A model generated the notes under the pieces. It was not told where the DNA came from and ran no database searches. It was given only the letters and a program-made list of their open reading frames with translations. Position numbers and translations under genes: made by a program. Shown here one piece after another: positions 36,875-45,259 of a stretch of DNA of 64,000 nt (its first letter is position 1; every line of letters starts with the position of its first letter). This DNA is from VGKP01 sp964578345 (GTDB lineage: Archaea > Nanobdellota > Nanobdellia > Pacearchaeales > GW2011-AR1), in NCBI GenBank assembly GCA_964578345.1, contig CAZOCP010000002.1, positions 1 to 64,000 on the forward strand. Reading direction: 5' to 3'.

Positions 36875-36988
36875 TCACAAAACCCTTCGGGTTTTAACCC
36901 CGCACTAAAGTGCGGGCTTGTTCGTGGTTTTGTGACCGCCGGAGAAATCCTCGCAAACAACCTCAAACTAAAGTCCGAGGATTTCTAC
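36875..36988. repeat. Nested palindromic element K (direct copy of J)
   Basis: Outer TCACAAAACC (36875-36884) / GGTTTTGTGA (36926-36935) with inner CCCGCACTAAAGTGCGGG. The second unit is degenerate on its left arm (CCTCAAACTAAAGTCCGAGG). It ends about 26 nt past the KH-protein stop at 37014. Divergence from J is concentrated in the second hairpin. Confidence 0.85.
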
Positions 36989-37013
36989 GAGCGTTAAAAA
37001 GACAATATTTTAG

Positions 37014-37514
37014 TTAAACAATTCCTTTAGTCCTAAATTTCTTCCTTGTGTTGCTCTGCTCCAAATAATGATAAACATTTGACTGTTTTGATCCTTTAAT
37101 CAAGTTGACAATTGACGTAGAGGCAGTTTCTATTTCTTCTGCCGGGCCGATTAAGCCGACATATTTGTCATCTACTATAATATCACAGCCCGATACCTGC
37201 TCTACAGTACGGCGCGTTTTGCCTTCGGTTCCAATCAATCTAGCTCTTACTTCTTTAAGGTTTTTCCTTCTTGTAAAATTTCTAATTGGGATCTTTCTAA
37301 AAACAAAATCCTCTCCCAAGAGTTTTAACGCAGATTTTACAGAAAAACCTAAAGCAATAGCCCAAAAAACACGTGAAGATTCATATTCCTGAAAAGCATC
37401 TCCTTCAATAGTAACCTTTCTGCCTTCTATAAAAATTTTTATATCTAATCTTTCCTGCAGGTTTTCTTTCTCCTGCCGCAAATTCTTTATATTTTTTATA
37501 TAAAATGTCTCCAT
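37014..37514 (-). CDS. KH-domain protein, Dim2/Pno1-like
   Basis: 166 aa with two KH-like modules: IFIEGRKVTIEGD near 25-40, and ARLIGTEGKTRRTVEQVSGCDIIV near 90-113 with a GxxG-type loop (GTEGKT). The final basic tail fits archaeal Dim2p homologues, which act in 16S rRNA 3'-end maturation and bind aIF2-alpha. It follows the DUF424 gene by one base and aIF2-beta before it, a common archaeal order, supporting a role in small-subunit maturation or initiation. Confidence 0.88.
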   Translation of the reverse strand: METFYIKNIKNLRQEKENLQERLDIKIFIEGRKVTIEGDAFQEYESSRVFWAIALGFSVKSALKLLGEDFVFRKIPIRNFTRRKNLKEVRARLIGTEGKTRRTVEQVSGCDIIVDDKYVGLIGPAEEIETASTSIVNLIKGSKQSNVYHYLEQSNTRKKFRTKGIV

Positions 37515-37515
37515 A

Positions 37516-37812
37516 CTATAAAAGAGTTAATGCATGAGGTATACCTTTAATTCTCCCAACACTTTCCTCAGAAATGATGCCTGATTTAATAGCTGCTTTA
37601 ACAGATTTTTCGCCCACAATATTAAAAGTCGCGTCTTCTCTAGAATATTGGTATAGAAGGTTCAAAATTTTCTCTTCAGAATATTTATCGCCTTTGTAAA
37701 ATCTCTCAGTTATTTCAAGCCGCTTCTTTCCTTCTTCAAATTTCTTTCCAATTAGTTCGCTGTCGCATAAAGCAACTACAAGTCTATAAGATGAATGTAC
37801 TTTCAATAGCAT
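37516..37812 (-). CDS. DUF424 family protein
   Basis: 98 aa. LVVALCDSELIGKKFEEGKK, then ERFYKGD, FNIVGEKSVKAAIKSGII and the ending IKGIPHAL match DUF424, an archaeal family often encoded next to aIF2-beta. Its function is not established; gene neighbourhood suggests translation or ribosome maturation. One base separates it from each neighbour. Confidence 0.9.
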   Translation of the reverse strand: MLLKVHSSYRLVVALCDSELIGKKFEEGKKRLEITERFYKGDKYSEEKILNLLYQYSREDATFNIVGEKSVKAAIKSGIISEESVGRIKGIPHALTLL

Positions 37813-37813
37813 A

Positions 37814-38224
37814 TTAAAACCTTAATCTAACAGGGGACTTTGCGCCGCATGCCAAACAGTGTTTAAACTTGACTCCTTTTTCAGAAATTATTTCAGTATC
37901 GGGCTTGCTACACTCTGTACAGATAACTACTTCTTTAGCATATTGCATAATTTTTTCATTCACTTTAGCAGAATTTAGTTTTGTATTTAAGATTAGTCTA
38001 TCTCCATCGATTTTTCCAAGCGTAGCAAGTTCCTTCTGTAAAAACTTAGCTAATTGCTCTAAAGGCCTCCTCAAATAGCTGGCAATATTCGCAAGATTTG
38101 TAATAACAGTAGTATTTCCTGAAATCTGCCCGCTAACTTTAGGTATATCAAATCTTTCGCCGCCCTTCTGCACTACACTGACCTTTTCGTATGCTTTCTT
38201 TAATAAAACATCATAATTATCCAT
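37814..38224 (-). CDS. eif2b: Translation initiation factor aIF2 beta subunit
   Basis: 136 aa from the ATG at 38224 (MDNYDVLLKKAYEKV); a GTG four codons upstream is less typical of the family. The central helix-turn domain (SGNTTVITNLANIASYLRRP) and C-terminal zinc ribbon (CTECSKPD ... HCLACGAKSPV) are both present. With the alpha and gamma subunits it delivers initiator Met-tRNA to the small ribosomal subunit. First gene of an aIF2-beta / DUF424 / KH operon. Confidence 0.95.
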   Translation of the reverse strand: MDNYDVLLKKAYEKVSVVQKGGERFDIPKVSGQISGNTTVITNLANIASYLRRPLEQLAKFLQKELATLGKIDGDRLILNTKLNSAKVNEKIMQYAKEVVICTECSKPDTEIISEKGVKFKHCLACGAKSPVRLRF

Positions 38225-38274
38225 AGATAAAAGCACAAAGAATGGTTTATAAAGCTAATCTTCTATAAAAATAA

Positions 38275-38856
38275 ATGAACATAAAAAACTTAGTATTGGG
38301 AATAGGCATTTTCATCGTATATCTTTTAATGCTTGGTTATGGAATCGAAGCTTTCTACTCTTCTCCAAAATATGATGAATTTTGTACGGGCAGCTCCAAT
38401 GAACGCTACCCTATAAAAACTGCCTCGATAGATGCTGGCATAAACTGTTCATTCAACCAGCAACTCCAAGAACAAACAGATCAATGTTATAAAGATGGGG
38501 GATTCCCAATTTATAATTACGATGAAAAAGGTTGCACCGTCTCGATAAAAGAATGCAATCTCTGTAATAAAAAATTCCAAGAAGCAGAAAAAATTTATAG
38601 TAAAAATGTATTCATCATCGCACTTATATTAGGTATAATAACTTTATTCTTAGGATACGGCATACTTTACATAGAACCTGTAGGCAGTGCGTTGATGGCT
38701 TCAGGAATCGGCGCAATATTTTACGGCTCAATAAGAAACTGGGCTAATCTCAGCGACATCTGGCGTTTCCTCCTTCTCCTGCTCGCTCTGATAATAATAA
38801 TCTGGATAGCCCTTAGGATAAATAAAAAGAATAAGCCCGAAAATAGAAAACATTAA
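38275..38856 (+). CDS. Membrane protein with Cys-rich extracytoplasmic loop
   Basis: 193 aa. An N-terminal membrane helix (residues 5-25) and a loop of about 85 residues with six Cys (FCTG, NCSF, QCYK, GCTV, ECNLC), likely disulfide-bonded or metal-binding. Then come three C-terminal helices with a basic KNKPENRKH tail. A TATA box (GTTTATAAAGC, about 38246-38256) lies about 25 nt upstream. Divergent from the aIF2-beta operon. Function unknown. Confidence 0.75.
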   Translation: MNIKNLVLGIGIFIVYLLMLGYGIEAFYSSPKYDEFCTGSSNERYPIKTASIDAGINCSFNQQLQEQTDQCYKDGGFPIYNYDEKGCTVSIKECNLCNKKFQEAEKIYSKNVFIIALILGIITLFLGYGILYIEPVGSALMASGIGAIFYGSIRNWANLSDIWRFLLLLLALIIIIWIALRINKKNKPENRKH

Positions 38857-38920
38857 TGTAGTAATCATTAAGTAATTACATATAGTAACATTTAAATACC
38901 GATCATCTTATTCTTTAATC

Positions 38921-39874
38921 ATGAATATTGGGGGATTTTATGTTAAAAACTGGGTTAATTTCAGACCTAGAGAAGATAGCCATGGATATGAATTAAAGCA
39001 TAATGGCTCTGCGGTCCTGGCTGTTGCAGATGGAATCACAAGAGATCCTCTGAAAATGCTCTTCCTACCGGACATAAGTAAAGTAAAAAGAATGATGACG
39101 TCTCCTTCAGGAAAAAAAATAAAAGAAATTTTATCTCATTATTCTTCGGGATTAAAAGAGCTGCCAGGCACTATAAATTTTTATCTGAACTATCCGAACC
39201 CAAGTCCTGCAAAAAGATCTTCTGAAATAATGGTTAATCATTTTATAGACTATCTATCAACTTCAAATGTATTGTTTAATGAACTTAACCAAGAAATCGT
39301 AATGGAAGGATACAAAGAAGCAAATATGGGAATAAGATTCTATAATGAAAGTCTAGGCATACGCCCAGATACAGTTGATTACTTAGAAAAAGATTATGCA
39401 GGATGCGTAGCTGCGGGCGCAATAGTGGACGAAAAAAGAGAATATTTAGCTTATGGGTTCATTGCAGATTGTAGAATCAGAGTTTTCAATGAAAAAGGAG
39501 ACCTTGTATTAGAAACTCCCAATGAAGGCCCAAATTCAAAAGGTAGTATAGATGATGATATTAAAAAGAAATTCGGCGCAAACTTCAGCGCGCCTTTAGG
39601 AAGAAGAATAATAAGAGAAAGTTATAGAAATAAGATTAAAGAAAGGTTAAGCTACGGCGCATTAACAGGCGAAGACAATGCATTATCCTATGTAAAAACA
39701 GGCTGTCATATTCTTAATGAAAATGATAGAATAATTTTACATACAGACGGATTAGAAGAAGCAGTTGTTTCCGGAGAATTCATAGATGCACTTAGAAACA
39801 GCGATGTTAGCCGTATGCAAAAATTCTGCAAAAAAAGAGTCCACTCTGAAGGCAGTTTAGTTTACTACTTTTAA
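38921..39874 (+). CDS. PP2C-like protein phosphatase
   Basis: 317 aa. VLAVADGITRDP near residue 34 corresponds to the PP2C metal-binding DG motif, CVAAGAIVD near 165 to the central strand, and DRIILHTDGLEEAV near 271 to the DGLxD motif. These Mg/Mn-dependent enzymes remove phosphate from Ser/Thr. The last conserved Asp (DDxT-like) is not evident; the tail reads HSEGSLVYYF, so activity is uncertain. A strong TATA box (CATTTAAATACC, about 38889-38900) is about 25 nt upstream. No kinase is adjacent. Confidence 0.75.
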   Translation: MNIGGFYVKNWVNFRPREDSHGYELKHNGSAVLAVADGITRDPLKMLFLPDISKVKRMMTSPSGKKIKEILSHYSSGLKELPGTINFYLNYPNPSPAKRSSEIMVNHFIDYLSTSNVLFNELNQEIVMEGYKEANMGIRFYNESLGIRPDTVDYLEKDYAGCVAAGAIVDEKREYLAYGFIADCRIRVFNEKGDLVLETPNEGPNSKGSIDDDIKKKFGANFSAPLGRRIIRESYRNKIKERLSYGALTGEDNALSYVKTGCHILNENDRIILHTDGLEEAVVSGEFIDALRNSDVSRMQKFCKKRVHSEGSLVYYF

Positions 39875-39982
39875 TAAAGTTTCTGATATACATCTAACGC
39901 TAACTTTTTATCAATTAAATACATATGATAATTTTACATAACAAGAATATCTTCTAACAATTTTTTTACGAATTTTTACAAT

Positions 39983-40717
39983 TCACCTTCTCAAATATTC
40001 TTCAAGGTTTTTCATAATGTTATTGAATCTTAAAATATCAGCAGGGGTATAATAATCAGAGGCACCTATATTTTTTGCACTGCTTTCGGCAGTTCTCAAC
40101 ACTCCGAAAGCCCTACCGTCACTGTCCAAGCCCTTTCTCCTGCAATCTAGGCTGGAATAACTCCGAGGACTGCCGAACCACATGCAATTAAGAATTACTT
40201 GACTATCTGGATATCCGAGAATATTATAGAATTCCATTGTTCCATTAGTGAGCTTATCAAAGTAAGGCTTAGTCTGCTTTCGTAAGATGAACCGAGATTC
40301 AGGCATTTCAGGAGTTAAAATAAAATCTCCTCTTTTTGAAACAATAAGTGCTCTTCTGTCTTCAGGAGCCATAGATTCTTGGCTTTTTGCAATCGCTTCA
40401 GCTGTCTCATAAAACTTTCTGTCTGTCTCAAAATACTTTTTACTTGCATGAGCTCTAACAGCAGCAGCCATTAAAAGATTCATCAAAATAGAGTCTCTAA
40501 CTAAAATAGTTTTTTCGCTCTTTAGTACGATAGGTGCCATGCTTGTTCTTGAGTAATTTTTAGAAACACCTGCTAATCGTATCTGAGCAACTTCATCAGG
40601 AGCAGCAAGCGTGTGAATGCCTTCATCTGCAAAAGCCAGCAATTGCTGATCTAAAGGCCCAGATACTTGGTAAATATCTCCCAAGCCTTTTACTGTTCCT
40701 ATATTTTTGTGCTTCAT
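39983..40717 (-). CDS. Hypothetical protein, 244 aa
   Basis: Not recognised. A soluble, mixed alpha/beta protein with GTVKGLGDIYQVSGPLDQ at the N-terminus and RDSILMNLLMAAAVRAHASK near 70-90. The start at 40717 (MKHKNIGTV) is chosen because the open frame upstream has only a TTG and a clear TATA box at 40751-40760 lies in between, giving a very short leader. It follows the RPA-like gene but has its own promoter. Confidence 0.7.
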   Translation of the reverse strand: MKHKNIGTVKGLGDIYQVSGPLDQQLLAFADEGIHTLAAPDEVAQIRLAGVSKNYSRTSMAPIVLKSEKTILVRDSILMNLLMAAAVRAHASKKYFETDRKFYETAEAIAKSQESMAPEDRRALIVSKRGDFILTPEMPESRFILRKQTKPYFDKLTNGTMEFYNILGYPDSQVILNCMWFGSPRSYSSLDCRRKGLDSDGRAFGVLRTAESSAKNIGASDYYTPADILRFNNIMKNLEEYLRR

Positions 40718-40750
40718 AGTCAGATTCCATGCTTTTCTTGAGAATAAGGC

Positions 40751-40760
40751 GTATTTAAAT
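40751..40760 (-). promoter_or_regulatory. TATA box for the 244-aa gene
   Basis: ATTTAAATAC on the minus strand, about 34-43 nt before the ATG at 40717. It falls within the longest possible reading frame and so decides the start codon. Confidence 0.6.
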
Positions 40761-40781
40761 TTCTGTGTATTGTATAATAAT

Positions 40782-41396
40782 TCAACCAAGCCATCTTAAT
40801 TTTCCAGGTCTTGGTTCATATGCAACCCCATCTTCTAACAGCTTTTTAACCTCTGCATTAATAATCTCTGCAGATTCATGCAGCTCCAAAATTAACGAAT
40901 CAATTGCAACACCGCCGTCTTTATCCGCTGCCTTCACATATTCAATAATTTTTTCTCTTAAAGCAAGAATTTGTGCAGGATCATGAACAACTGTCTTAGC
41001 CATATCCACTTCATGTTTCCTAACTAGTAAGTAAAGGGGATCTTTTTTCTTAATAATTTCCGGAGAAATATAAATTTCATTATTCCACGATCTAAGAAGT
41101 CCAATAACAACTAAAGTATCTCCTTGCACTATATCAGAAAATTTATCAACATCTTCTCCAAAAACTTTTGCCTTAACCTGCCCGCTCCCATCGTCTAAAG
41201 TAATCGAACCAAATCTTTTCTCCCCATCCTGAATATATTTATCTATAACATTCGCAACGACATTAACTCGTATAACCTGCATATCACTTACTAGCAAATG
41301 CTGAAACTTATCTCCTTCTGCTTGAGGTTTGCCCGCAAGTAGATCGCCTATTCTAAATTTATAAGCTATATTTCTTTTGAAAGTTTGCTGTTCCAT
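40782..41396 (-). CDS. RPA-family OB-fold single-stranded-DNA-binding protein
   Basis: 204 aa. An N-terminal OB fold with VNVVANVIDKYIQDGEKRFG, ITLDDGSGQVKAKVFGED and GDTLVVIGLLRSWNNEIYIS (about residues 40-115), then a C-terminal winged-helix region (about 135-204) ending EPRPGKLRWLG. This OB + wHTH layout resembles RPA32-like subunits. It is encoded 50 nt after mcm on the same strand, and the MCM C-terminus has a similar ending (FKPRPGFIQKIG), supporting a shared replication role. Confidence 0.85.
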   Translation of the reverse strand: MEQQTFKRNIAYKFRIGDLLAGKPQAEGDKFQHLLVSDMQVIRVNVVANVIDKYIQDGEKRFGSITLDDGSGQVKAKVFGEDVDKFSDIVQGDTLVVIGLLRSWNNEIYISPEIIKKKDPLYLLVRKHEVDMAKTVVHDPAQILALREKIIEYVKAADKDGGVAIDSLILELHESAEIINAEVKKLLEDGVAYEPRPGKLRWLG

Positions 41397-41446
41397 CTTT
41401 TTCTCTTGTTCAACTCCCTTTTAAGCTTTTTTATACTCAAAAAAAA

Positions 41447-43465
41447 TTAACCAATCTTTTGAATAAATCCTGGGCGCGGTTTAAATATGTCTCCTGCTTT
41501 GGATAATTGAACAATTGCATCTTCTAACTCTATAGAAGAAAGTTTTCCTTCTAAAAACTTATCAAGCTCCTCGAGGGGAATAAGCTTGCCAAGTCTTGAT
41601 TCTAAATGAGAAATAGCTTCTCTGACCATTAAGATTTTTCCACGTTTTGAAGAAGTTATGCCAGTAGTCACTCTATCAATATCAAAAGTTTGCGTTTCTT
41701 CATCATACCCTACTTGAGTCAACGAGGTTTTCAGCAACTCGATTGCTTTTTTAGCATCTTCTCTCTTAACTTCATTACTCAGTCTTAGCCTAGCATGTGC
41801 CTCAGATAACCTGATAATCCCCTCCAATTGCCTGGCGGTAATAGGAATTGGCTTAATAGCAGAATTTCCTTTTACAGACTGATTTCGCAGCCTGACATAA
41901 AATTCTTTGATCTCCTGAATTGCCTCATCACTCAATTTAGGTTTGTATTTTTTTCTTGCATATGATATATACTTCTTCAATAATTTAGAATCTATATTGT
42001 CTCTAATAACATCTTGCTTATGCTCTTCTAAAACATGAGAGGCAATTGCCTCATCCTGCACTTTATTCGGCAGGTCTTTAATAACAAAAATTACATCAAA
42101 TCTGCTCAATAACGCTGGTGAGATATCTATTTGTTGTGGAATTGGAGTATAAGGATCAAATCTTCCAAGTTTTGGGTTTCCGGCAGCTAGCACAGTTGTC
42201 TCTGCTCTCAACGTTGCATGAATATTAGCTTTAGAAACGCTAATTGTCTGCTGCTCCATTCCTTCATGCATAGTGCTTCTATCTTGTTCGCTCATTTTCT
42301 CTATTTCATCTATGCAAACAACTCCTTTATTTGCAAGAACTAGCGCTCCTGCTTCCAAAGACCATCCACGTAGAAATTCATCTTTCACAACCGCAGCAGT
42401 TAGTCCAGCACCTGTTGTAGCTTTGCCTGAAACATATCTCCCTTTAGGCGCAATAGTAGAAACAAATTTCAACATTACAGATTTAGCAACTCCAGGATCT
42501 CCAACTAATAAAACATGAATATCTCCCCTCGTATACCCTAAATCTGATTTTAACTTCCTCACTCCTCCAAAAAGCTGCAATAATACCGCCTCCTTGATTC
42601 TCTCAAATCCATAAATACTAGGGGCAACGCTCTGTGCAAGTCTGTCAAAAACATGGCTGTCTGCAGCCAGCTCCAAAATTTGCACAATATCTTCTTCTTT
42701 AATGTTTAGATCTTCAAAAGTCTCTTCCAATGGGACAGTATTATTCGCTTCAAGAGCAATGTCAAATCTTGTAGATATCGCTCCTGTCTGTAAAGGAACA
42801 GGCACTTCCTTTAAAACACCATAAACCTTAATCTTACTTCCTGGGGTCGTGCGCTCCTCCATCCTTGGCTCAACCAAATCTTCTTTCAAAAAAACATTAA
42901 TTCTCCTTGGCTGCTCGCCTCCTTCAAGAGAATCTGAAGACTCTTCAATAACTAATCTTTGGGTGTCAACCATCTCTTTAGATAAAATTTTGAATGGACT
43001 CTTCCATCCGCAGGTGCACCGAGCGGGCTCTCTAAACTTCTTATCAATCTGCAAAACAGATAAAATAGCTCCGCAATTAGGGCACTCAAATTTCGCATTG
43101 ACAACTTGCGGCCGCACATCAGAAGCCTGCCTTACAACCCCTTCAACCCATAAAAGTTTATCCAGGTGCTTCGCTCTGATATCACGAATCTTAATAAAAG
43201 AAGTCTTAAAAAGTTCGTTGAATCGAATATGGGGTTTTTGCATTAGTCCTGCTTCTTCTAAAGAATTTTCCAGTAAAGCTATAGTCTGTTCTGGAAACTC
43301 GTCAACTTCCTGAGCCAGCATAGGTGAATGTTCCGCCAAATTTTGAAGAGATAAATGAACAACAAGTTCTCCTGGCCTGATTGACTCTGCCAGGCTCTTC
43401 TTATTCGCTTCAAAAAATTGCTTAGCTTCAAGCATCAAATCTTCCTGCTTTTTCTTATTTAGCAT
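41447..43465 (-). CDS. mcm: MCM replicative helicase
   Basis: 672 aa, full length and without intein. N-terminal zinc finger CPNCGAILS ... CTCGW near residues 130-152. AAA+ core: Walker A GDPGVAKS near 321, Walker B CIDEIEKM near 385, arginine finger LLSRFDVIF near 452. A C-terminal winged helix ends FKPRPGFIQKIG. It forms the hexameric 3'-5' helicase at archaeal forks. The TATA box centred 26 nt upstream implies a leaderless transcript; it is followed by the RPA-like gene. Confidence 0.97.
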   Translation of the reverse strand: MLNKKKQEDLMLEAKQFFEANKKSLAESIRPGELVVHLSLQNLAEHSPMLAQEVDEFPEQTIALLENSLEEAGLMQKPHIRFNELFKTSFIKIRDIRAKHLDKLLWVEGVVRQASDVRPQVVNAKFECPNCGAILSVLQIDKKFREPARCTCGWKSPFKILSKEMVDTQRLVIEESSDSLEGGEQPRRINVFLKEDLVEPRMEERTTPGSKIKVYGVLKEVPVPLQTGAISTRFDIALEANNTVPLEETFEDLNIKEEDIVQILELAADSHVFDRLAQSVAPSIYGFERIKEAVLLQLFGGVRKLKSDLGYTRGDIHVLLVGDPGVAKSVMLKFVSTIAPKGRYVSGKATTGAGLTAAVVKDEFLRGWSLEAGALVLANKGVVCIDEIEKMSEQDRSTMHEGMEQQTISVSKANIHATLRAETTVLAAGNPKLGRFDPYTPIPQQIDISPALLSRFDVIFVIKDLPNKVQDEAIASHVLEEHKQDVIRDNIDSKLLKKYISYARKKYKPKLSDEAIQEIKEFYVRLRNQSVKGNSAIKPIPITARQLEGIIRLSEAHARLRLSNEVKREDAKKAIELLKTSLTQVGYDEETQTFDIDRVTTGITSSKRGKILMVREAISHLESRLGKLIPLEELDKFLEGKLSSIELEDAIVQLSKAGDIFKPRPGFIQKIG

Positions 43466-43486
43466 AATTATACTGGCTTACGAATC

Positions 43487-43495
43487 TTTATATGG
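43487..43495. promoter_or_regulatory. Shared TATA box between mcm and the deacetylase-like gene
   Basis: TTTATATGG on the plus strand reads CCATATAAA on the minus strand. It is 26 nt from the mcm ATG (43465) and about 34 nt from the divergent ATG at 43525. It is the only TATA-like site in the 59-bp divergent region. Confidence 0.6.
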
Positions 43496-43524
43496 TTTAT
43501 TGTACTAAACGAAGCACAAAATAC

Positions 43525-44040
43525 ATGGCATTAAATAAAAAAATAACTATTTTAGTCTTTATAGCTTGTATATGTTGTTTTTTAATAATTTTATTCATCA
43601 CACGAAACTTATCTTCAAAAGAATTAGACGATCTGCATCCAGACATTCCTTGTTCAACAGATTTAATAGAAAAGAGCGACGTATTATGGATTATACCGAA
43701 ATACAACAATCATTCGATAGAAAAAAATCCAGAATTCTGTAATTCAATAAAATATCTTAATAAAACAATCGGTATGCATGGAGTCTATCATACATTTAAT
43801 GAATTTTCGGTTCTTAGAGACGAGAAATACATGCAGCAAGGTATAACTGCATTTAGAAAGTGCCTTGGTTTCTCGCCTTCTTTGTTCAAACCTCCACAAT
43901 TGAAATACTCCTCAAAAAACAATATTTTACTGAAAAAATTTAATTTAGTTAAAAAAGAAAAAACAAATCAATTGTTGCATAAAGTCTACCATTGCAATGA
44001 CACAGGAATATTATCAAATAAATTCATTCATTTATTTTAA
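43525..44040 (+). CDS. Short membrane-anchored polysaccharide-deacetylase-like protein
   Basis: 171 aa from the ATG at 43525 (MALNKKITILVF); the earlier ATG at 43492 overlaps the TATA box. An N-terminal membrane helix is followed by a domain with IGMHGVYHTFNEFSVLRD and FGF/LGFSPSLFKPPQLK-type segments, the latter seen here as LGFSPSLFKPPQLK. HGVYH fits the metal-binding HxxxH of carbohydrate-esterase-4/DUF2334 proteins, but the usual catalytic DD motif is not clear, so activity is doubtful. Confidence 0.65.
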   Translation: MALNKKITILVFIACICCFLIILFITRNLSSKELDDLHPDIPCSTDLIEKSDVLWIIPKYNNHSIEKNPEFCNSIKYLNKTIGMHGVYHTFNEFSVLRDEKYMQQGITAFRKCLGFSPSLFKPPQLKYSSKNNILLKKFNLVKKEKTNQLLHKVYHCNDTGILSNKFIHLF

Positions 44041-44048
44041 TCGTATAT

Positions 44049-45149
44049 CTACTCAAGTGCAAACCTTAATATTGCGCCAACTCCCTTGGTAAGATTCATA
44101 AACTGCTCACCGTTTTGGTTTTCCATAGATATAATAAAAACTTCCGCCCCTATATTTTTTGCAAGAGTTTCAAGTTCTTTCATCTTTTCTTTAGATAGTT
44201 TTTTAGATATAAGAAGAATATCGACCGCTCCTCGTTCTAAAGCAAGCTTTGTTTTCTCATATCCATAAACTGACTTTTCCCTGCGCTTGCCGAGTGTTTC
44301 AAAAAATTTAAACAAAATATTTTTTTCTTTGATAAACTCCTGCTGTGCCAAATCTTCTTCAGATGATTCTACTAAAAGCTTCAAACCATGTTCATCAGTA
44401 TATCCAATGTCTTTAACTGCAATCACTTTCTCTTTCAATTTAGTCACAAGCTCGCCTTCCTCAAGAAAATCCTCTTTCGTCGGTATAGGCCCGCCTATTA
44501 AAATTCCTCTGAGCTTGGGCATATCAAAAAAAATTTCTTTCATTGAACCCGCAACTCTCCTAAAAAACTCTTTCGCCAACCCCTCAGTAACTCTATGAAA
44601 ACGTTGAGAACTTTGTCCGCCCGCCCTTACTTTCCCAGGCACTCCAGAAGTAAGCTTGCGCACCAAATTAATCCTCTTCCCTTCAAGCAATCCAATAGTT
44701 GCCTGTTGTCTATCTATAACTAATAGTCCATACACTTCATCAATTTCAAGCATCTCTTTAAGAGGTTCAAGTATAAAAGTCTGGTCACATCTGTAAAGTC
44801 TGACATTTAAAGGTCTTGGCGGTTCATAAAACCACATCTGAATATCTTGAACGCCTTCTTTCTCAGAAACATTACCGCAAAAAATAGCCATCCCATTTAG
44901 GGGTGTCTGTTTATAATTTTTCAATTCGCGAATAATGCGCTCAAGCGCGGTTACAACTGCTGTCCTAGTTGATTTAGACTTGATATTTTCAGCAGTCCCT
45001 GCCTCAGCCTCAAGCTGCCGAACAACCCCATCTTTACTGAATCCTGCAGGAATCATCACAGTTACAAGCTCGGTATGCCTTCCTCTAATATTTCCCAATA
45101 AAACAATTAATTCCTCTAATTCTTGTTTCTTTTTCTGTTCTATATCCAT
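44049..45149 (-). CDS. prf1: Peptide chain release factor aRF1
   Basis: 366 aa, slightly short for the roughly 410-aa family. ENIKSKSTR near residue 58 contains the NIKS stop-codon recognition motif. GKVRAGGQSSQRF near 175-187 contains the GGQ motif that triggers peptidyl-tRNA hydrolysis. The C-terminal domain (EVFIISMENQNGEQF) is present. It recognises all three stop codons at the ribosomal A site. It is convergent with the deacetylase-like gene. Confidence 0.96.
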   Translation of the reverse strand: MDIEQKKKQELEELIVLLGNIRGRHTELVTVMIPAGFSKDGVVRQLEAEAGTAENIKSKSTRTAVVTALERIIRELKNYKQTPLNGMAIFCGNVSEKEGVQDIQMWFYEPPRPLNVRLYRCDQTFILEPLKEMLEIDEVYGLLVIDRQQATIGLLEGKRINLVRKLTSGVPGKVRAGGQSSQRFHRVTEGLAKEFFRRVAGSMKEIFFDMPKLRGILIGGPIPTKEDFLEEGELVTKLKEKVIAVKDIGYTDEHGLKLLVESSEEDLAQQEFIKEKNILFKFFETLGKRREKSVYGYEKTKLALERGAVDILLISKKLSKEKMKELETLAKNIGAEVFIISMENQNGEQFMNLTKGVGAILRFALE

Positions 45150-45259
45150 CTAAAAACTAATAATCTAATAGTTAATAAAGATAGAGGTCGTATAATTATT
45201 TAAATCGCAAACAATTTTTTCTATTCGAGTTAATTTTTTGTGAGATATTCAATTTTTTA

